Shown here: positions 25,283 through 35,423 of the stretch, piece after piece
How positions within the stretch are numbered: the stretch's first letter is position 1
Layout of the letters: the number at the start of each line of letters is the position of its first letter
Assembly: GCA_019239895.1 (NCBI GenBank)
Contig: JAFAZH010000052.1
Span: forward strand, 186,001-250,000
Reading direction: 5' to 3'
Origin: Abditibacteriaceae bacterium
GTDB lineage: Bacteria > Armatimonadota > Abditibacteriia > Abditibacteriales > Abditibacteriaceae
Length of the DNA: 64,000 nucleotides
Made by a program: the position numbers and the translations under genes
Notes under the pieces: model-generated
The model's database searches: none
What the model was told of the DNA's origin: nothing
Seen by the model: only the letters and a program-made list of their open reading frames with translations

Positions 25283-25306
25283 AAATTCTGTCCTTTGATC
25301 GTCTCT

Positions 25307-25345
25307 CAAATAATCCGCAATCGTCAATCCACAATCCGCAATGGA
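25307..25345. repeat. CAATCCGCAATC-type tandem-like repeat between tRNA-Ile and cimA
   Basis: AATCCGCAATCGTCAATCC followed by ACAATCCGCAATGG gives imperfect direct copies of CAATC(C/G). It fills the short leader between the tRNA and cimA. Its role is unknown. Confidence 0.4.
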
Positions 25346-25419
25346 TAGCCCCACCTGGACTCGAACCAGGGACCTCCATTTTATAAGAATGGCGCTCTCA
25401 CCGACTGAGCTATGAGGCC
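25346..25419 (-). tRNA. tRNA-Ile with anticodon UAU
   Basis: The minus strand folds into a full 74-base cloverleaf. The acceptor GGCCTCA pairs with TGGGGCT (two G-U pairs), the D stem is GCTC/GAGC with GG in the loop, the anticodon stem CCATT/AATGG encloses loop CTTATAA, the variable region is AGGTC and the T arm is CCTGG-TTCGAGT-CCAGG, with discriminator A. The loop gives anticodon UAU, reading AUA (Ile). CCA is not encoded. UAU is rare in bacteria, which normally read AUA with a CAU anticodon modified to lysidine. It stands just upstream of cimA. Confidence 0.92.
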
Positions 25420-25440
25420 ACTAAAACCAACCACACAGCA

Positions 25441-25484
25441 AAAAGCCCGCTGCCGAATTTTCTCAATTTCAGCAGCGGGCGTGG
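25441..25484 (-). terminator. Rho-independent terminator upstream of the tRNA
   Basis: On the minus strand GCCCGCTGC and GCAGCGGGC (9 base pairs, 18-base loop) are followed by TTTTTGCTG. It lies 186 bases after the glucan synthase gene and 21 bases before the tRNA, so it most likely ends the former's transcript and insulates the tRNA-cimA unit. Confidence 0.65.
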
Positions 25485-25636
25485 GCGTGTTGTCTTGCGA
25501 TCTTTAGAAAACGCGTTTCAACAACGCCGCACGGGTTCCACCGCCGACTTGCTAATTCGCGCTATAATTCGTGATTCTTGATACATCATTTCAAATTATA
25601 AATCATCGGAACTTTGAAAGCAACCTCATTATATCA

Positions 25637-25658
25637 CCGGGCGAATTTATTCGCCCGG
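25637..25658. repeat. CCGGGCGAAT hairpin at the end of the glucan synthase gene
   Basis: CCGGGCGAAT and ATTCGCCCGG are perfect arms around TT, beginning seven bases after the stop codon of the gene at 25666. No T-run follows. It shares the GCGAAT/ATTCGC core with 932-951 and 11714-11731. Confidence 0.65.
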
Positions 25659-25665
25659 CTATTGC

Positions 25666-28600
25666 TTAAACTTTACCCATACGCACTATCACGGCGTGAT
25701 GTGCCCCATCATCCTGGAGTGGAATTGCCTTGCCATCAATGGGAGTACCATCTACTTCAACCGCTACGACGCCAGTATTAACGCCATCAGGATTTTCTAC
25801 TGTGATGTCATACGATGCGCTGTGGTAGCGGTAATGCAACTTAAATTCTTTCCAATCGGAGGGGATAGTGGGATTGATAACAAGCTCTGTCCCTTGCAAT
25901 TGAAAGCCCAGGACTGATTCAATCCAGACGCGATACATCCAACTGCTGGAACCCGTGTACCAAGTCCAGCCGCCCCGCCCGACATGCCCCTCTAACGCGT
26001 ACACATCGGCAGCTACCACATAAGGCTCCACTTTGTACCGTTGCACATCGGCTTCGGTACGGGCGTGTTCGATGGGGTTCAGCATACGCAGCAATTCAAC
26101 CGCTTTATTCCCATCCCCACCACGGGCAAACGCCAGGGCTGTCCAGATAGCGGCATGAGTGTACTGCCCGCCATTCTCTCGCACTCCTGGCAGATAGCCT
26201 TTAATATAACCCGGATCATGTGGCGTCTTATCAAAAGGTGGCGTATAGAGCAAAATCATCTTGTCCTCTTTGCGCACCAGATATTGCTCCACGGCCCGCA
26301 AGGCTGAATCTACGCGCTCTGGCCGTGCCGCACCACTGATAGCACCCCACGATTGAGCAATGGAGTCTATTTTCGCTTCTTCGCTCGTATGCGAGCCTAA
26401 AGGCGTGCCATCATCAAAGTAAGCGCGGACATACCAGTCGCCATCCCACGCTTTGGCTTCCACCGTGGCCGCCAGTTGCTCAGCTTGCTCACGATAAGTC
26501 TTAGCTTGCTCGTTTTCGTTGCGCCCATCGCATAGCTCAGCAAAACCATGCAGCACATCAATCAGGAACCACGCCAACCATACACTTTCGCCTTTGCCTC
26601 CGACACCGACACGGCTCATGCCATCGTTCCAGTCGCCAATGCCAATCAGCGGCAATCCGTGTGGCCCAGAGGTCAAGCCTTTAGTGATAGCACGGCGGCA
26701 ATGCTCAAAAAGTGACGCCGTTTCAGGAGCATGTTGGGGCATGATATATTGCTCATGCTGCTCCGGCGTTAGCACCGGCGCTTGCAGGAATCCTACCTGT
26801 TCATCCAGGATCGCGCCATCACCCGTGGCACGCACGTAGTGCGCCACCACATAAGGCAGCCATAGCAAATCATCTGAGAAACGCGTTCTGACTCCTGCAT
26901 CTGAAGGCGGATGCCACCAGTGCTGCACATCGCCTTCCACAAATTGGTGAGCCGCCGCCCGCAAAATCTGCTCGCGGGCCACTTGCGGCATGGTCGGTAG
27001 GAAGGCCATGACATCTTGCAACTGGTCACGGAAGCCGTAAGCGCCGCCTGACTGGTAAAACGCTGAACGTCCCCAGATACGGCAACTGAGAGTTTGATAA
27101 GGCAACCAGCGATTCAAGAGGAAATTGACAGCGAGATCGGGCACTTCGACCTGTAAGGTGCCGAGCAAATTATCCCACCATTCCCTGGTGTGGCGTAAGG
27201 CTTCCTCCACCTGAGCCGGACTCCGAAAGCGGTTAACCAATTGCTGCGCCTGTTCCACGTCCGGCACTTGCCCCAGCATAAAAGTGATTTCAGTGTCCTG
27301 GCCTGGTTCCAGTTCAACCGCCACTTGCACCGCCCCACAGGGATCAAGCCCAGCTCCGACACGCTCTACCAGCGATTTACGACGCATCACTGTAGGATTA
27401 ACAGGCGAATTATTACGGCCCATAAACATGGTGCGATCAGCGGTGAAGCTGGCCGGGGGTGGGCTGGAACTGAGGAAAGCCGAACAATTGCCGAAATCCT
27501 GCTGATAAGAGTTGCGCGCTAGCAAGATACGGTTCTCGCTATCCCAGGCTGTCACGACATGCGGCTGCATCTCTTCGCGGGTGGTGCCTAATACCCATTC
27601 TTGATAGGACGTAATGGTCAGTTTCCGTCGCCGCGAAGAGCGGTTGCGCAGGCGCAAGCGTTGTAATCCTATGGGCAAGCCACCCTTATCATCAACGGGA
27701 ACAAAAGTCACCAATTCCTGTTCGATAGCGTGGCTATTGTGTTCAATAACTGTGTAGCCCTGCCCATGCCGCGTGCGATAAGCGTCCAATTCCCGCACTG
27801 GTAGCGGGGTCGGCGTCCAGAATACACCACTGTCTTCATCACGAATATAAATCGCTTCTGTGGCAGGATCGGAAACGGGATCGTTCGACCAAGGCGTCAA
27901 TTTGTTGGCCTGGCTGTTGCCATACCAGCTATAGCCTTGCCCGGCCTCTGAAACTATTGCGCCAAATTGCGGATTGGCCATGACATTGATCCAGGGGGCG
28001 GGCGTGCGCTGGCGGGGGCCTAAATAAATGGCGTATTCTCGGCCATCAACTGTAAAGCCACCGAAGCCGTTGAAGTAAGGCAACTCCATGAATGGCAAGG
28101 GGGCCGATGGCTCTTCGTTTGGTCGGTGGGCCAAGGTGAGGCGCGGCGATTGTTTAGGCTGTTCAACCGAAATGCTTAATTGCTGAGCCAGAGAACCACG
28201 CGCGGCAATCAAGAGAACGCGCGCAGATTCCAGAATCAACGTCAGGTCTTCACGCGATATGTTGCTGGCCGGGCGCAGAAAGACACCACCTGGTTGATCC
28301 ATGCCCGTATAGTGGGCGTGGCTTTGAATTAGCTTCTTGAGTTCTTCCGAGAGGTCTTGTTCATAGCTGCCCCCCTGGTCATTGAGCACAACTAAATCGG
28401 CTTTGAAACCGCGAATGCGCCAATAGGTATGCGCCAGTAACGCCTGCCGTACGGTGCCAATATCGCGCACATTATCAATGGTTACGACCATGATTGGCAA
28501 GTCGCCGGAAATGCCGTGCGCCCACAACCCTTTTTGCGATAACCGATTCTCCCGCAAACGTCGAGCGGGAGCGCGCAAAGCCACGCTGGGATAAAGCATG

Positions 28601-31600
28601 TAACTAGCAAGCTGCTGGAAGCGCAGGCCATCCTCCGCTTGAATGCGCAAATGATGCATTTCCAGTTGAGCGTGCGTCCAGGCCATATCCAGGGCACGTT
28701 GAGCCGAGGCTACCTCCGCATATTTGTCTAACAAGGTTACAACTGCTTCGCGGGTGGCGGCTGCAACTGTCATGAAGGCAACTTCAGCGCGTTGGCCCGG
28801 CTTGAGAGAAATCTGGCGGCGCAAACTAAATATGGGGTCTAAAACTGCGCCTGCGGTATTAGAAAGCTCACCTTCAAGGGCAAGCGGATTCTCGGCTGTG
28901 CGATCTCGACCCAGGAACTGAGCGCGGTCGGTTTCATATTGCGCGTTTTGCACCGGCTCATCAGTGGCTACGATATGCCCAGCCCAGATAGAGGGGTCTT
29001 CCGACGAACGAAGCCGTCGCCAGGCCAGCAACGCTCCTTTATCGGGCAACGCTTCGGTTTGCACAAATAGTTTGCTAAAGGCAGGATGGGCGCGATCCGC
29101 GTTGTGTGGCGCAAGGGCTAACTCCGCATAACTGGTGAGTTCAATTTGTCGAGTGCGGGTCGAATGGTTCGTTAATATCACCCGGCGGATTTCCACATCG
29201 TCTTCGGGCGAGACGAAGACTTCCATCAGCGTTTCGATTTCCGCATCCCGGCGTCGAAACTCCGCATGATCCGCATTAAAAGTCACCGAGGCGAAGCGGG
29301 CCGTCCGCCGTAGTGGTTGGTGCGCGGCTGACCAAGCCACTCCCGACTCGACATCACGTAAATAAATGAAGCTGCCCCAGTTATCACGAGTGGTATCTGC
29401 ACGCCACCGCGTGATCTCCATATCGTGCCAGAGGCTATAACCGCCACCGGCATTGGTCAGCATGAGCGAGTAGTTACCATTTGAGAGAAGATGCGTGCGC
29501 GGCGTTGGCGTGTCGGGAGTCAAGAAGCGATCTTCTGCTGCACCAGTGGCCTGCGAATCAAGAGCAAAGCGTCGAGGCCGATTCTCCCCGATAGCTTCTT
29601 CTAATACCGTTGGCGTGGCCGGAATACGTTCATAGAGGAGCGGCGTGGCCGCGCGTGCATAAGGATCAGCATGAAAGCGACGCTGCATAATATTGTTGTG
29701 GAGCAAGTTATCGAAAGCGAGCAAGCTCATACCTTGATGATGCACCATAAAAGCGCGCACTATCGCTCCGGGGTTCGCTTCGCGTTTCCCGCCTTGCCCG
29801 TTATGTGCTGAAACTGCTGCGCCATCCTGTTCCGGGTCGCCAATACTGGCACGAGAGAAGTCAATGGATTCATAGAATCCATAATCACCGCGCATCCCTA
29901 ACTTTTCCAGTCGCTTCAGATTGGCCACAGCCGCGTCCGTATCTACCAAAAGAGCCAGCGCCGTCGCATAAGGAGCCACCACGAGGTCATCTTCTAAGCC
30001 ACGTTTGAGGCCAAGACCAGGGACCCCAAACGCTTTGTATTGGTAAATTTTATTGGTATCCAGGCCACTGAACGCTGATTCGGAAATGCCCCACGGCACA
30101 CCCCGCTGGCGGCCATATTCTATTTGTCGCGCCACTGCTGCTTTGCAACCTAAGTCCAGCAAGGAGTTCTCAAACGCCTGCATAAAAAGCAGTGGCATTA
30201 AATACTCGAACATCGTGCCAGTCCAGGACAATAACACGAGGCGTCCGTTAACATCACCAAACCGGCGACCAAGAGTTAGCCAGTGCTCCACTGGCACATC
30301 GCCGCGTGCAATGGAAATAAAGCTGGCGATGCGACATTCCGTGGCAATAAGATCATAATAAGACCCATCCAGGCGCATCTCTTCGGCGTTGAAGCCAATG
30401 GAGAATAACTTGCGGTTCTCGTCATAAAGCAGACGCATATCCAACTCATCAGACAGCTTACGCAAGCGATCCATGAGGTCATGCGTAGTCGCTAACATTT
30501 CGCCCGCGAACCAGCGGGCGCGTGAGAAGGCATCCGAAACCTGGTTCAGCCAATCGAGGAGAGGTGTTGTCTCGGATGACTCAAGTTGCGGTCTCAACTC
30601 CAATAAACGAATAAGCGCAGGCACATCGCCTCGGCTTAAAGCTTCCACTGAAGAGGCAGTGGAGAGTGCTTCGTGTCGGAATTCCAGAGCTTCTTCGCCC
30701 AGCGGCAACAAAAACTCATCTGGCTGTTGAGACAGTAGCTCCATCCAGTTCAAGTAACGATCAATGGTGTGAATCCAGAGGTGAAGCTGCTGGTCAATCT
30801 GCGCCGCCCAGTAAGAGGGGGCAGAGATGGCAAAGCGTGGGTCGGAAGTTTTGGCTTGTAAATCGGTGCGCTCCCGGAGCGTTGGCTTACGATTTAAGGG
30901 CCGGGCACTGAGCGATTGAGCCAATTGTTGAGCCGGGGCTAAAGCTGAACGCAGCCGCTTGATAATCTCGCCGGGTGCCTCGACATTTGGCTCAAAGAGT
31001 CGCTTGAGTTCGCTCATGGCACTGTGTAAGGTGTCCGCTGCCGGATCATCACCAATGGCTGCTTCTAAAAGCCGCAAGGTGTCTTGAAGACCTAACAAAG
31101 CATTAGGACTTATCACAGGCTCATGAAGAATCTCCTGGCAACCTTGCAACATAACCCAGAGCGAACCAACAAGGTTACCAGTATCTACAGTGGAAACATA
31201 GCGTGGACGCAAGGCTTCCTGGCTCTGCACATCGTACCAGTTGAGCAAGTGGCCCTGGTAGCGTTCCAGTTCCTCTACCGTTTTCATGGTCGGCAGTGCG
31301 CGTGCCACCACTTCATCTATGGGCAAGTAGCCAAAGTCATGCGCCGCGAGGATCGCCAGTAGCCATAAGCCAATGTTAGTTAGCGATGTGCGTTGCGCGA
31401 TTTCAACGCGGAGCGATTCCTGATAATTGTCGGGTGGTAACCAGTTAGTTTGGGGGCCAACAAAATCATCAAAGTAACGCCACGTCTGCCGCGCCACCTC
31501 GCGTAGCATTTGACGATCTTCGTCAGAAAGCACGGCTTCTCTTGCCACACGGCGACCACCACTCAACCATTTCACCAGCAAAGGTGCCACGGCCCACAAC

Positions 31601-34600
31601 GCCAGAAAAGGAGCGGCGGCACTCAGCGCCATCGGATTATAGCGAAAGACGGTAATGCCCATGCCAAGGGCAAACAAGCTACTACCCGTAAGTCGCAATA
31701 AAAAGACGTTCTCGCGGAGTTTGGCGCTCTGATAAGACGCCCGCGCGGTTTCCCATTCCAACAGACCACGATGCGAGATCAGGCGACGATAGAGCACGCG
31801 GATAATGGCATCCAACGACAAAACAGCCTGGTGTGGCAAGAGGGCAGCGGATATAGTAGTGCGAGCCAGGTTCATCACATAATCACCACCCGACCACGGC
31901 AGTGATTCCGGTGTCGTCACGAGTTGGCTTGTCAATTGGGTGAGCGTTGGCACAAGCAAGCTAACCGCTACCAAGAAACTTGTAGCGACGGCAGTTTGAG
32001 GCGAGATAAGCCATCCCACGCCCAGGCAGAAAACCGTTGCGGGCGGCACCAGACTGCGCCGCAGATTGTCCAGGATTTTCCAGCGATTGAGTGGTGATAG
32101 TGGATTAACCACACGGTATGTGGCTTTAGCACCTCGGCGGGCGGGCACAGCGGGCAGAATCCAGTCGAGGATTTGCCAATCGCCACGTATCCAGCGATGC
32201 TCACGTTTGGTGTAAGAAAGGTAGTTGGGCGGGAATTGATCTAACAGTTCAATATCGCTGGCTAACCCGACCCGGACGTGCGCGCCTTCTAACAGATCGT
32301 GACTGAGTAACGTGGCATCAGGAAAACGACGCGCCAAGACACGGTGAAACGCCTGGAGATCGTAAATCCCTTTGCCATGATAGCTGCCCTCACCAAATAA
32401 GTCCTGATAAACATCGGAAACGACATGGGTATACGGGTCGCTCCCCGTAGGATCAGTAAACAAACGAGAGAAGTGGGTGGCGGTGGCGCTGGGTAGGCTG
32501 GTGCTGACACGGGGTTGAATAATGGTATAACCACCTGTCACACGGTCACGCTCACCCATCTTTGGCGCGGGCACCAGGCGCGGGCGATTGAGCGGATGGG
32601 CCAGGGTTTCGACTAAGCACCGCGCGGAATCCTGCGGCAACTCCGTATCAGCATCTATCGTGATAACGAAACGCACACCATCTAAGACGGCAGGGTCACC
32701 GACAATGGGATGAGACTCTTCGGGCGCACCTGTCCACTCACCACATAAATAGCTATTGACCTGTTCCAATTTGCCGCGCTTGCGTTCCCAACCCATCCAG
32801 CGCTGCTCGCTCTCACACCAACTTCTCTCTCGATGAAAGAGCAAAAATGGCGTGCTCGGCGCAGCCTTTGGCGGCTCGTCTTGCAGCGGTGCATGGGCTT
32901 GTCCGGCATAGCGCCCATTGAGTTCTTCAATGCCATGCACCGCAACGGCCAGCAACCCATCATCGCCTGGCACGCGCGCCGCCGGTGCATCTCGGAAATC
33001 GGCCAGCAGCGCGAGGCGAAAGTTGGGATCAGGATTAGAAAGATAATGGACTTCAAGGCGATTAATCTCTTCTTTGACATCCTCTGACGAGGTCATCAGG
33101 ATAGGCACCACGATAAGCGTGCGAAACTCATCAGGAATGCCGGACTCAAAGCACATCTTAGGCAAGGCGCGGGGTGGCACCACCTTGCTACTCAAGTAGT
33201 TGATGAACTGGGTTGCTAATTCACTGGCGGGCAGCAGTGACAACACGCTGAGCAGGGGTGAAGAGCGACCACCAGCTTTGCGTGTCAAAGCCAATGTGCT
33301 TAAAACCGTGCCCAGGCCAATAGCACCTAAATACGCTGGCGTTGGATGAGTTAACACCCATCGCTGCACTCGTTGCGCTGGTGTCGCCGCATAACCTGCA
33401 AATTCCTCTGTCTGCGGCTTTCCCTCATCTATCAGGTAATAGCCAACATGCCCTTTACGAAAATCTGAAGAGGGCGCGGGTAATTGATTTTCGGGAATAA
33501 GACTTGATCCGTTGGATGAACCCTCTGATATTTCATGCGGAGCGGTTTGCTCATCGCCTACTCCGCTCTGGCGGGAGGCCTCAACCACATGATGCGCTAC
33601 TTGAAGTTCCGCACTGCGCGCCCCGCGTGCAATCCGCTCAACCTCGTGCCGATAACGATCTCGCGAGGCAAAATCCATCTGAGAGTAAACACCGGACGGG
33701 TCTTGCCGCAAAGCTTGCTCGACGAGGCTGAGTTGCTCAAAATCAGCACGCCAGTCCAGTTGGCCTAGGACGCGCAGACTGGTAATAGTATTGGAAACCA
33801 ATACCTGGCCGGCAGTCTGCCGCCGTTGCTCCCCCTGAATAATTTCGGCCAGCGGCGTCCCAAATTTGCGTTCCAGCCAACTCTGCACGGGGCCAAGTGC
33901 CGTCTCTTCATCATACAGATGACTGACCAGACGGTCTGCGAAATGGGAGCGCACGCTGGGCTGCTCTTGGGCCAGATTAGCCATTAAAGAATGCACCTGG
34001 TCGGGGTCATGGTGGGCCGCATTGAGGAGGCGGTTGGCCCAGAAATCGGCGCGCTCCCGCTCCCGCTGGCGCAAGTCCACCTGCACCACCAGACGGCGCA
34101 AGTTTTCTACAAGTGCCAGGCGCAGCATAAGGGGCAACGCCCATAGCTCGCCCATTTTGAGCGGCATTATCGTCTGGTAAGCGTTGGTAAAGTCGGATAT
34201 ATCGGTGCGATCTAAGCGAGCGTGGGTGTGCGCCACAAGCTCACAGGCCATGCTATAGATGCGCGGCACTCCGGTATTTGGCCCCCGCACTAACAACGGA
34301 AGTTCAGCGTAGAAGCGCCGCGAGAGGTTGCGCTGCACGTCGGCAATTTGGCCCTCAATGATGTACGCATTATCTAACAGCCATTCCGCAGAAAGCGAAA
34401 TAGGCTGTTCCAGGCGAGCGGCATCCGCCAAATTCTGGCTGATCGTTGTAATAACCCCAGCATTCGATTGCAAACGCTTTAAGAGTGAGTGCCGCCGCCC
34501 CTGTCCTAACCGACTCCGGTGCTGTTGTGCCAGTTGAACCGCATGTTCCCGCAAGCGTTCGGCAGTATAAAGTTCCTGGCGTAAGGGTTCACCGGTAGAC

Positions 34601-35070
34601 GCGGCAGACTTAATAGACTGCTGTGGACGCACGACGAATATAGTGGGTTGACTTTCATCGTTCTGGCGCATGGTGGCCAACACGGTGGGCATTTCTGACA
34701 CGGCAGTTTGCACCAGGATCAGCGTTTCACCGCGCACCACCCATTGGGTGTAATCCTTTAAAATGCTGTCCTTGACACTCAGGTCGAGGGCACGCGCTAC
34801 CATCCATCCCGCCCCCGCGCCAGCCAGCACCGGCATCACGCGAGCCGCACGCGGCAAATTGAGCGCACTTCCCAGCCAGAAACCACCAGCGGCCCCAGCC
34901 AACGCGCCTTGCTTATTGGAAATATCGTTCTGTTGGATAGAAATCTGGCCATCCGCTTGCTTATGAATGGCTGCTGAGCGATGGAAATGTTGTCTGCGCA
35001 GGATTCTCAGAACTTCAGTCGCCGCCTGGCGATCTCGATAAAACCCTAACACTAAACCCGGTTCAGTCAT
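25666..35070 (-). CDS. Giant cyclic beta-1,2-glucan synthase-like protein (GT84/GH94)
   Basis: A 3134-residue membrane enzyme resembling cyclic beta-1,2-glucan synthase (NdvB/Cgs, usually 2800-2900 residues). Residues about 1-150 are an extra domain starting GLVLGFYRDRQAATEVLRIL with a Gly/Ala-rich hydrophobic hairpin, like small stress proteins of the YflT/DUF1269 kind. A helical region and a membrane helix near 600 follow. The glycosyltransferase domain has FVITIDADTELPQD (about 805) and YTKREHRWIRGDWQ (about 957), then several helices. A glucoamylase-like domain follows, with GVPGLGLKRGLEDDL and FMVHHQGMSLLAFDNLL. The C-terminal third is a GH94 phosphorylase-like module with GIGDWNDGM near 2812, holding the catalytic Asp, and GGWTWYTGSSSWMYRVWIE. 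It likely polymerises UDP-glucose and trims or closes the chain; the product is not proven. It is monocistronic. Confidence 0.9.
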   Translation of the reverse strand: MTEPGLVLGFYRDRQAATEVLRILRRQHFHRSAAIHKQADGQISIQQNDISNKQGALAGAAGGFWLGSALNLPRAARVMPVLAGAGAGWMVARALDLSVKDSILKDYTQWVVRGETLILVQTAVSEMPTVLATMRQNDESQPTIFVVRPQQSIKSAASTGEPLRQELYTAERLREHAVQLAQQHRSRLGQGRRHSLLKRLQSNAGVITTISQNLADAARLEQPISLSAEWLLDNAYIIEGQIADVQRNLSRRFYAELPLLVRGPNTGVPRIYSMACELVAHTHARLDRTDISDFTNAYQTIMPLKMGELWALPLMLRLALVENLRRLVVQVDLRQRERERADFWANRLLNAAHHDPDQVHSLMANLAQEQPSVRSHFADRLVSHLYDEETALGPVQSWLERKFGTPLAEIIQGEQRRQTAGQVLVSNTITSLRVLGQLDWRADFEQLSLVEQALRQDPSGVYSQMDFASRDRYRHEVERIARGARSAELQVAHHVVEASRQSGVGDEQTAPHEISEGSSNGSSLIPENQLPAPSSDFRKGHVGYYLIDEGKPQTEEFAGYAATPAQRVQRWVLTHPTPAYLGAIGLGTVLSTLALTRKAGGRSSPLLSVLSLLPASELATQFINYLSSKVVPPRALPKMCFESGIPDEFRTLIVVPILMTSSEDVKEEINRLEVHYLSNPDPNFRLALLADFRDAPAARVPGDDGLLAVAVHGIEELNGRYAGQAHAPLQDEPPKAAPSTPFLLFHRERSWCESEQRWMGWERKRGKLEQVNSYLCGEWTGAPEESHPIVGDPAVLDGVRFVITIDADTELPQDSARCLVETLAHPLNRPRLVPAPKMGERDRVTGGYTIIQPRVSTSLPSATATHFSRLFTDPTGSDPYTHVVSDVYQDLFGEGSYHGKGIYDLQAFHRVLARRFPDATLLSHDLLEGAHVRVGLASDIELLDQFPPNYLSYTKREHRWIRGDWQILDWILPAVPARRGAKATYRVVNPLSPLNRWKILDNLRRSLVPPATVFCLGVGWLISPQTAVATSFLVAVSLLVPTLTQLTSQLVTTPESLPWSGGDYVMNLARTTISAALLPHQAVLSLDAIIRVLYRRLISHRGLLEWETARASYQSAKLRENVFLLRLTGSSLFALGMGITVFRYNPMALSAAAPFLALWAVAPLLVKWLSGGRRVAREAVLSDEDRQMLREVARQTWRYFDDFVGPQTNWLPPDNYQESLRVEIAQRTSLTNIGLWLLAILAAHDFGYLPIDEVVARALPTMKTVEELERYQGHLLNWYDVQSQEALRPRYVSTVDTGNLVGSLWVMLQGCQEILHEPVISPNALLGLQDTLRLLEAAIGDDPAADTLHSAMSELKRLFEPNVEAPGEIIKRLRSALAPAQQLAQSLSARPLNRKPTLRERTDLQAKTSDPRFAISAPSYWAAQIDQQLHLWIHTIDRYLNWMELLSQQPDEFLLPLGEEALEFRHEALSTASSVEALSRGDVPALIRLLELRPQLESSETTPLLDWLNQVSDAFSRARWFAGEMLATTHDLMDRLRKLSDELDMRLLYDENRKLFSIGFNAEEMRLDGSYYDLIATECRIASFISIARGDVPVEHWLTLGRRFGDVNGRLVLLSWTGTMFEYLMPLLFMQAFENSLLDLGCKAAVARQIEYGRQRGVPWGISESAFSGLDTNKIYQYKAFGVPGLGLKRGLEDDLVVAPYATALALLVDTDAAVANLKRLEKLGMRGDYGFYESIDFSRASIGDPEQDGAAVSAHNGQGGKREANPGAIVRAFMVHHQGMSLLAFDNLLHNNIMQRRFHADPYARAATPLLYERIPATPTVLEEAIGENRPRRFALDSQATGAAEDRFLTPDTPTPRTHLLSNGNYSLMLTNAGGGYSLWHDMEITRWRADTTRDNWGSFIYLRDVESGVAWSAAHQPLRRTARFASVTFNADHAEFRRRDAEIETLMEVFVSPEDDVEIRRVILTNHSTRTRQIELTSYAELALAPHNADRAHPAFSKLFVQTEALPDKGALLAWRRLRSSEDPSIWAGHIVATDEPVQNAQYETDRAQFLGRDRTAENPLALEGELSNTAGAVLDPIFSLRRQISLKPGQRAEVAFMTVAAATREAVVTLLDKYAEVASAQRALDMAWTHAQLEMHHLRIQAEDGLRFQQLASYMLYPSVALRAPARRLRENRLSQKGLWAHGISGDLPIMVVTIDNVRDIGTVRQALLAHTYWRIRGFKADLVVLNDQGGSYEQDLSEELKKLIQSHAHYTGMDQPGGVFLRPASNISREDLTLILESARVLLIAARGSLAQQLSISVEQPKQSPRLTLAHRPNEEPSAPLPFMELPYFNGFGGFTVDGREYAIYLGPRQRTPAPWINVMANPQFGAIVSEAGQGYSWYGNSQANKLTPWSNDPVSDPATEAIYIRDEDSGVFWTPTPLPVRELDAYRTRHGQGYTVIEHNSHAIEQELVTFVPVDDKGGLPIGLQRLRLRNRSSRRRKLTITSYQEWVLGTTREEMQPHVVTAWDSENRILLARNSYQQDFGNCSAFLSSSPPPASFTADRTMFMGRNNSPVNPTVMRRKSLVERVGAGLDPCGAVQVAVELEPGQDTEITFMLGQVPDVEQAQQLVNRFRSPAQVEEALRHTREWWDNLLGTLQVEVPDLAVNFLLNRWLPYQTLSCRIWGRSAFYQSGGAYGFRDQLQDVMAFLPTMPQVAREQILRAAAHQFVEGDVQHWWHPPSDAGVRTRFSDDLLWLPYVVAHYVRATGDGAILDEQVGFLQAPVLTPEQHEQYIMPQHAPETASLFEHCRRAITKGLTSGPHGLPLIGIGDWNDGMSRVGVGGKGESVWLAWFLIDVLHGFAELCDGRNENEQAKTYREQAEQLAATVEAKAWDGDWYVRAYFDDGTPLGSHTSEEAKIDSIAQSWGAISGAARPERVDSALRAVEQYLVRKEDKMILLYTPPFDKTPHDPGYIKGYLPGVRENGGQYTHAAIWTALAFARGGDGNKAVELLRMLNPIEHARTEADVQRYKVEPYVVAADVYALEGHVGRGGWTWYTGSSSWMYRVWIESVLGFQLQGTELVINPTIPSDWKEFKLHYRYHSASYDITVENPDGVNTGVVAVEVDGTPIDGKAIPLQDDGAHHAVIVRMGKV

Positions 35071-35423
35071 GGAGCATGGCCTTCCCTGAGTAATTTTCTG
35101 GATGTAATATGTCCTCTACGCAATGATGCAATTTCGTTGCACCCTGCTTAGATACTACTTGATTCTGAAGGAGCGGTAACCCGAAACGTGTCTCTAACTG
35201 TCACCAACTTGGTTAGTTATGAGATACCTGCGCGGGGTTAGCTTAATTTATCAATGATACCATGTGCAACCTGAGCTAACCCTTTTGTTCGGCTGTAGCA
35301 ACTCTCGCGCCGCAACAAAATATAAAAGTCCCATTCCTTTAATTTTGACTTGTTTTAGGTTGACAAAACCTGAGAAAACATATAGGTTGAAAGCACGAAT
35401 CAACAGTAATAAACCAAACGATT
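35071..35423. other. 353-base divergent intergenic region
   Basis: It separates the glucan synthase (minus) from the MetE-like gene (plus) and must hold both promoters. Weak candidates are TTGCAT-N16-TATTAC on the minus strand just before the synthase, and TTGACA (35360)-N15-TATAGG (35381) on the plus strand. GGGTTAGCT (35235-35243) and AGCTAACCC (35274-35282), followed by TTTTGTT, could form a hairpin with a 30-base loop in a plus-strand leader. I recognise no riboswitch. Confidence 0.4.

Noticed and set aside
35071-35423. SAM or cobalamin riboswitch before the MetE-like gene
   Set aside because: I could not find the conserved core of either class; only a weak hairpin with a 30-base loop is present.
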